NCBI RefSeq assembly: GCF_000716435.1
Contig: NZ_JNWO01000001.1
Span: 372,001-436,000, forward strand
Reading direction: 5' to 3'
DNA: 64,000 bases
DNA from: Streptomyces xylophagus
Lineage (GTDB): Bacteria; Actinomycetota; Actinomycetes; Streptomycetales; Streptomycetaceae
The first letter of the stretch is position 1; every line of letters starts with the position of its first letter. A model generated the notes under the pieces. That model did no database searches, was not told where the DNA came from, and saw only the letters and a program-made list of their open reading frames with translations. This document shows positions 60,207-64,000 of the stretch, piece by piece. The translations under genes were made by a program, and so were the position numbers.

Positions 60207-60277
60207 CTGGAACGGCGTTCCAGCTTGACATCCCTGGAACGCTGTTCCAGTCTGGCTGCTCTGGAACGCCGTTCCAG
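60207..60277. promoter_or_regulatory. Three phased TetR operators
   Basis: CTGGAACGGCGTTCCAG (60207-60223), CTGGAACGCTGTTCCAG (60234-60250) and CTGGAACGCCGTTCCAG (60261-60277) share the consensus CTGGAACGSYGTTCCAG and start exactly 27 bases apart with 10-base spacers. The first spacer contains TTGACA (60225-60230), the likely -35 of the plus-strand gene, so bound repressor would block its promoter. Confidence 0.92.
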
Positions 60278-60334
60278 AGTGGTCCTGCCGGATGTTCGGT
60301 CGGCAGGCCGGCCTGTGACACGTAAGGAACCACC

Positions 60335-61453
60335 ATGACCACTGAAGTCACCATCATCGGCGCAGGACTCGGCGGGCTCACCCTGGCCCGCGTCCTGCAC
60401 GTCCACGGAATCCCGGCCACGGTCTACGAGGCGGAGTCCTCACCGACGGCGCGCGCACAGGGCGGGATGCTCGACATCCACGAGGGCGACGGCCAACGCT
60501 CTCTGGAAGCGGCGGGTCTGACCGAAGCATTCCGCGGCCTCGTCCTGGAAGGCCGGGAGGCGACACGCGTCCTCGCCCCGGACGGGACCGTGCTGTTCGA
60601 CGACGACAGCGAGAGCGGACGCCCCGAGGTGCAGCGCGGCGAGTTGCGACAGCTCCTGCTCGACTCGCTCCCGCCCGGTACCGTCCGCTGGGGGCACAAG
60701 GTCAGCGGTGTCCGTGCCCTCGGCGACAGCCGTCACGAGGTGACCTTTGCCGACGGGGCCACCCTCGTCACGACCCTGTTGGTCGGTGCGGACGGCGCCT
60801 GGTCACGCGTCCGGCCGGTGCTCTCCGACGCCACACCCAAGTACATCGGCAGGTCGTTCATCGAGACCTACCTGTACGACGGCGACACCCGGCACCCGGC
60901 CGGCGCGAAGGCGGTCGGCGGCGGAGGGCTGATGGTCCTTGAACCGGGAAAGGGAATCCTGGCCCACCGGGAGCGCGGCGGGACCCTCCACACCTACGTG
61001 GCGCTCTCCAAGCCGCAGGCCTGGTTCGCCGGTATCGACTTCACCGATTCCGGCGCGGCCACCGCACGCATCGCCGAGGAGTTCGACGGCTGGGCGCCGG
61101 AACTCACCGCACTGATCACCGACGGCGACACCGCACCGGTCCTGCGCACCCTCCACACCCTGCCGATCGCACACCGGTGGGACCGGATACCGGGCGTGAC
61201 CCTGCTCGGCGACGCCGCCCACCTCTCGGCCCCGAACGGCGACGGCGCCAACCTGGCGATGTACGACGGCGCCGAACTCGCCAAGGCCCTCGCCGCGCAC
61301 CCGGACGACGTCGAGACCGCGCTCACCGAATATGAGCAAGCCCTGTTCCCGCGGAGCGCCACGGCCGCCGCCGATGGCATCCACCTCCATGAGCTCATGT
61401 TCGGCGACAACGCACCCCACAGCCTGGTCGACATGTTCACCGGGCACGTGTAG
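60335..61453 (+). CDS. TetX-like FAD-dependent monooxygenase
   Basis: A 372-residue class A flavoprotein hydroxylase. FAD sites: TIIGAGLGGLTLARVLHVHGIPATVYEAE, an Arg in EVQRGELRQLLLDSLP, and GVTLLGDAAHLSAPNGDGANLAMYDGAELAKAL. The run GGMLDIHEGDGQRSLEAAGL lines up with the equivalent stretch of the tetracycline-inactivating enzyme TetX, and overall length and order match that subgroup. It is expected to hydroxylate a planar aromatic substrate with NAD(P)H and oxygen in the cytoplasm. ATG at 60335 follows AAGGA. It is under the divergent TetR with triple operator. Confidence 0.88.
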   Translation: MTTEVTIIGAGLGGLTLARVLHVHGIPATVYEAESSPTARAQGGMLDIHEGDGQRSLEAAGLTEAFRGLVLEGREATRVLAPDGTVLFDDDSESGRPEVQRGELRQLLLDSLPPGTVRWGHKVSGVRALGDSRHEVTFADGATLVTTLLVGADGAWSRVRPVLSDATPKYIGRSFIETYLYDGDTRHPAGAKAVGGGGLMVLEPGKGILAHRERGGTLHTYVALSKPQAWFAGIDFTDSGAATARIAEEFDGWAPELTALITDGDTAPVLRTLHTLPIAHRWDRIPGVTLLGDAAHLSAPNGDGANLAMYDGAELAKALAAHPDDVETALTEYEQALFPRSATAAADGIHLHELMFGDNAPHSLVDMFTGHV

Positions 61454-61850
61454 AGCGGAATTCGCGTGCTACGACGGCCCCGTGCACCTTGTGACGCGAC
61501 GGGTCGACGGGGCGGAGGCGGCGGCCGGTTCGAAGGTCACACCTCGATCGAGAGGGTTCGTGAATTCGGCACCGCCCTCGGCATGACACAAATTCCGGGC
61601 TCGCGCAATTCGGATTCAACACGCTCAACATTTCTTTTTCCTGCCCAGCATCCTGTGGTGAATCGGCGTGGATCAGCGTGAATTGGAGTGTTCGGAATCG
61701 CGAGGGGTGTAAAGCGAATGCGCCGAGTGCTCCGACACCTTGCTTTGCGCCCTGCTGGATGCCGCGCGCGACGGGCAATCTGGCGGAAGCCGACCGTGAA
61801 TGCGGAAACCGGCGAACTGGCCAACCCCGCCTGCCTTTTGGAGGTACACG
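61454..61850 (+). other. Intergenic region, A/T-richer, probable promoter of the KAS III operon
   Basis: About 400 bases with no credible gene. The part from about 61560 to 61720 is clearly richer in A/T than its surroundings and holds a loose direct repeat, GTGAATCGG and GTGAATTGG, roughly 20 bases apart near 61660-61690. The end of the region carries GGAGGT, the ribosome site of the KAS III gene. Confidence 0.4.
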
Positions 61851-62927
61851 GTGTCCCCAGCGCCGAGCATCGGCGTCCTCGCCACCGGCACGTGCTTACC
61901 CGAGCGCATCCTGACCAACGACGAGGTGGCCGAGGCAGCCGGCGTGGACCCCGGCTGGATCGTCCAGCGCACCGGTGTGCTGCGCCGGCATGTCGCGGAG
62001 CCCGATCAGGCCGCTTCCGATCTCGCCGCCGAAGCCGTGCGCAAGGCGCTCGCCGCCGCAGGCCTGCCCGCATCGTCGCTCGGTCTGCTCGTCCTCGCCA
62101 CCTCTACCCCCGACGAACTGGGCCCGTCGACCGCGTGCCGGGTCCAGGCCCTGGTGGGCGCGGACCGGGCGGTTGCGTTCGACGTGGCGGCCGCCTGCTC
62201 GGGCTGGCTGTTCGCCGCCCGTGTCGCCCATGACTGGCTCCGCTCCGGCACCGGCGAACGCTATGCCGCAGTGGTCGGCGTCGAGGTCTACTCCCGCTTC
62301 GTCGACCCGGCCGACCGGGCCACGGCGGTGCTCTTCGCCGACGGAGCGGCGGCGACCATCCTCGGACCCGTCCCGGGTGACGGGGGATTCGCCCAGATCC
62401 GGCTGGGGTCCGACGGCACCGGCGCGGGCGACGTCCTCATCCCGGCCGGCGGCAGCCGACTCCCCGCCTCCCCCCAGACCCTCGCCGCCCGGCGGCACAA
62501 GGTCCACATGGACGGACGGGCCGTTCGGGACTTCATCCTGCGGATCTTCCCGGAGGTCCTCGGCGACGCCCTCGACCGCAACGGTCTGCGGCTGGCGGAC
62601 GTCGATCTGCTGGTCTCCCACCAGCCCAACCCCCTGCTGCTGCGCCGCGCCGCGGTCGACGCGGGGCTGCCCGAGGACCGGGTGGTCATCGTCGGGCACG
62701 AGGTCGGAAACATCGGCGCCGCCTCCATCCCGTACGCCCTCGCCAGTGCGGACCGCGACGGACGTCTGCGGAGCGGCAGCCGGGTGCTCGTCACCGCGTT
62801 CGGCGCCGGCCTCACCTGGGGGAGCACGGTCCTCACCTGGACCAGAGCACCTCACGGCACCGTCCCCCCACCCCGTACGGAGACCCCCCGCACCGACAAC
62901 TCCCGCTTCGAAGGAGCCCAGTTGTGA
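61851..62927 (+). CDS. 3-oxoacyl-ACP synthase III (KAS III/FabH-like)
   Basis: A 358-residue thiolase-fold condensing enzyme: N-terminal SIGVLATGTCLPERILTNDEVAE ... WIVQRTGV, catalytic Cys116 in DVAAACSGWLF, a His in LLVSHQPNPLLLRRA and an Asn in VGNIGAASIPYAL, followed by GLTWGSTVL. The Cys-His-Asn triad is complete, so it should condense an acyl-CoA with malonyl-ACP or transfer acyl groups, as secondary-metabolite FabH homologues do. GTG at 61851 follows GGAGGT. It is coupled to an SDR by a GTGA overlap. No acyl carrier protein is seen before the window ends. Confidence 0.88.
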   Translation: MSPAPSIGVLATGTCLPERILTNDEVAEAAGVDPGWIVQRTGVLRRHVAEPDQAASDLAAEAVRKALAAAGLPASSLGLLVLATSTPDELGPSTACRVQALVGADRAVAFDVAAACSGWLFAARVAHDWLRSGTGERYAAVVGVEVYSRFVDPADRATAVLFADGAAATILGPVPGDGGFAQIRLGSDGTGAGDVLIPAGGSRLPASPQTLAARRHKVHMDGRAVRDFILRIFPEVLGDALDRNGLRLADVDLLVSHQPNPLLLRRAAVDAGLPEDRVVIVGHEVGNIGAASIPYALASADRDGRLRSGSRVLVTAFGAGLTWGSTVLTWTRAPHGTVPPPRTETPRTDNSRFEGAQL

Positions 62928-63802
62928 CCGAGCCCCGCACGTCCAGCGTCGTCGACACCACTGACCCCCTCGCCTCCCTCTTCCGGCTCGACGGCGCCCG
63001 CGTGCTGGTGACCGGCGCTTCCCGAGGCATCGGCCGCGCCATCGCGGTCGCCTGCGCGGAGGCCGGGGCGGATGTCGCCCTGGCGGCCCGCAGCGCCGAC
63101 GCGCTGCACGACGCCGAGCAGGAGGTGCGCAAGCTCGGACGTCAGGCCGTGATCGTGTGCGGTGATCTCGCCGACTCCGGGACGGCCGCACGCGTCGTCG
63201 ACGAGGCGGTCGCCGGGCTGGGCGGTCTCGACGTCCTTGTCCACAACGCGAGCGTCTTCCCGGCCGACGGCTCCGGCACCTCGCATCTGGTCCCCTTCAC
63301 CGAGAGCGGTGCCGCCGAGTGGGACCCGCTGCTCGCCGTGAACATCGGGGCCACCGTCGACCTGTGCCGTGCCGCCCACCCCCACCTCGCCGCGTCACCG
63401 AAGGCGGCTGTCGTCCTGGTGTCGTCCGTGGCCGGGCTCATCGCCACCCCGGCGATGGAGGCGTACGCGGTCACCAAGGCCGCCCAGCTCTCGCTGATGC
63501 GCTCGCTGTCCGTGGGCTGGGCCCGGCAGGGCATCCGGGTCAACGCCCTGTGCCCCGGCTGGGTGCGCACCGACATGACCGAACCGATGCAGCAGCACGC
63601 GCCCCTGTCGGACTGGCTCATGAGCCATGTACCGCAAGGCAGGTGGCTGACGTCCACGGAAGTCGCCGCCGCCGCGCTCTTCCTGGCCGCGCCCGCGGCC
63701 TCGTCCGTCACCGGACACGCCCTGGTCTGCGACGGCGGGGTGTCGGTCCCGGACGGCGGACTCGCCGGCATTCCCAAGCCCGCCTCGCCCTTCGCGGCCT
63801 GA
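62924..63802 (+). CDS. SDR-family 3-oxoacyl reductase-like enzyme
   Basis: A 292-residue classical SDR: TGASRGIGRAIAVACAEAGADVALAAR at the cofactor site, HNAS in place of NNAG, the active-site Ser in VVLVSSVAGLIA, YAVTKAA carrying Tyr/Lys, and the closing CDGGVSVPDGG. The N terminus has about 20 extra residues. GTG at 62924 overlaps the KAS III stop. A ketosynthase followed by a ketoreductase suggests two successive steps on an acyl chain (inference). Confidence 0.87.
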   Translation: MTEPRTSSVVDTTDPLASLFRLDGARVLVTGASRGIGRAIAVACAEAGADVALAARSADALHDAEQEVRKLGRQAVIVCGDLADSGTAARVVDEAVAGLGGLDVLVHNASVFPADGSGTSHLVPFTESGAAEWDPLLAVNIGATVDLCRAAHPHLAASPKAAVVLVSSVAGLIATPAMEAYAVTKAAQLSLMRSLSVGWARQGIRVNALCPGWVRTDMTEPMQQHAPLSDWLMSHVPQGRWLTSTEVAAAALFLAAPAASSVTGHALVCDGGVSVPDGGLAGIPKPASPFAA

Positions 63803-63854
63803 ACACCGTACGCACCCCGTCCCGAGGCACCGACTGCCCCAGCAGGAGCGACAG

Positions 63855-64000
63855 ATGACGGACCAGACGCACAGTCCGGAGACGAACGACGACGAGTCCC
63901 TCCACCAGTGGGTGGTGGGGGAGTCCTTCCAACGCGCCACTGTCCAGCTGGACTTCACCACGGCGGCCCAACTCCGCGACCGCTTACGCCGCCGACTCCC
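63855..64000 (+). CDS. Partial gene at the window edge, function unknown
   Basis: An open frame starts at ATG 63855 with AGGAGCG 6-8 bases upstream and runs off the window after 48 codons. The visible residues (SLHQWVVGESFQRATVQLDF, then TTAAQLRDRLRRRL) show no motif I recognise. The 52-base gap from the SDR and the same strand make it the probable third gene of the KAS III operon. Confidence 0.65.
   Translation, partial: MTDQTHSPETNDDESLHQWVVGESFQRATVQLDFTTAAQLRDRLRRRL

Overview
The window is very GC-rich, with dense GTG/TTG starts, strong purine Shine-Dalgarno sites and stop-start overlaps of the ATGA/GTGA type. Together with a mycothiol-type DinB enzyme, LacI/TetR/HxlR/XRE regulators in abundance and many secreted or catabolic genes, this points to an actinomycete, most likely Streptomyces, and to an accessory (arm-like) part of its chromosome rather than the core. 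No rRNA, tRNA, CRISPR array, transposase or phage gene was seen.

Layout. 59-6090: a secreted expansin-like protein, an XRE/MmyB-type regulator divergent from an SDR, a Tat-exported flavoprotein dehydrogenase, a maleylpyruvate-isomerase-like enzyme and a TetR regulator. 6275-9931: an MMPL exporter, then a MarR regulator under a perfect 15-bp-arm palindrome with an oxidoreductase in the same operon. 9950-15173: an AraC/DJ-1 regulator, a monooxygenase-Ohr-methyltransferase group, a second-type enolase, and an HxlR regulator fused to a peroxiredoxin domain. 15366-17730: a nucleobase permease and an SDR.

17994-35093 is a LacI-headed plant-glycan utilisation locus: a peptide-type (Dpp/Opp) ABC importer, one of whose proteins fuses permease and ATPase, followed by five cytoplasmic glycoside hydrolases (GH43, GH42, GH3, DUF5060/DUF4038 apiosidase-like, GH78) in nearly gapless translational coupling. 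The enzyme set suits rhamnose/galactose/pentose-containing oligosaccharides such as pectic side chains or plant glycosides.

35218-39197 holds small metabolic and regulatory genes (DUF6069, inositol monophosphatase-like, SRPBCC, quinone oxidoreductase with HxlR, SnoaL-like). 39319-48604 is a second catabolic operon with a divergent LacI gene: dihydropyrimidinase, a stand-alone allophanate-hydrolase C-terminal-like protein, a three-part flavin/iron-sulfur amino-acid dehydrogenase, a polar amino acid ABC importer and a DapA-family lyase.

49580-51997 is an AlaX / XRE-cupin / threonine-aldolase operon that appears to start with a leaderless transcript. A glutamate decarboxylase and a serine hydrolase follow. 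55309-57998 encodes a family 2B encapsulin shell (HK97 fold with a cyclic-nucleotide-binding insertion) translationally coupled to a SufS-like cysteine desulfurase, a probable nanocompartment; an OsmC peroxidase gene diverges from it. 59488-61453 is a TetR / TetX-like monooxygenase pair separated by three identical-architecture operators phased exactly 27 bp apart. The window ends in a KAS III / SDR operon that runs off the edge.
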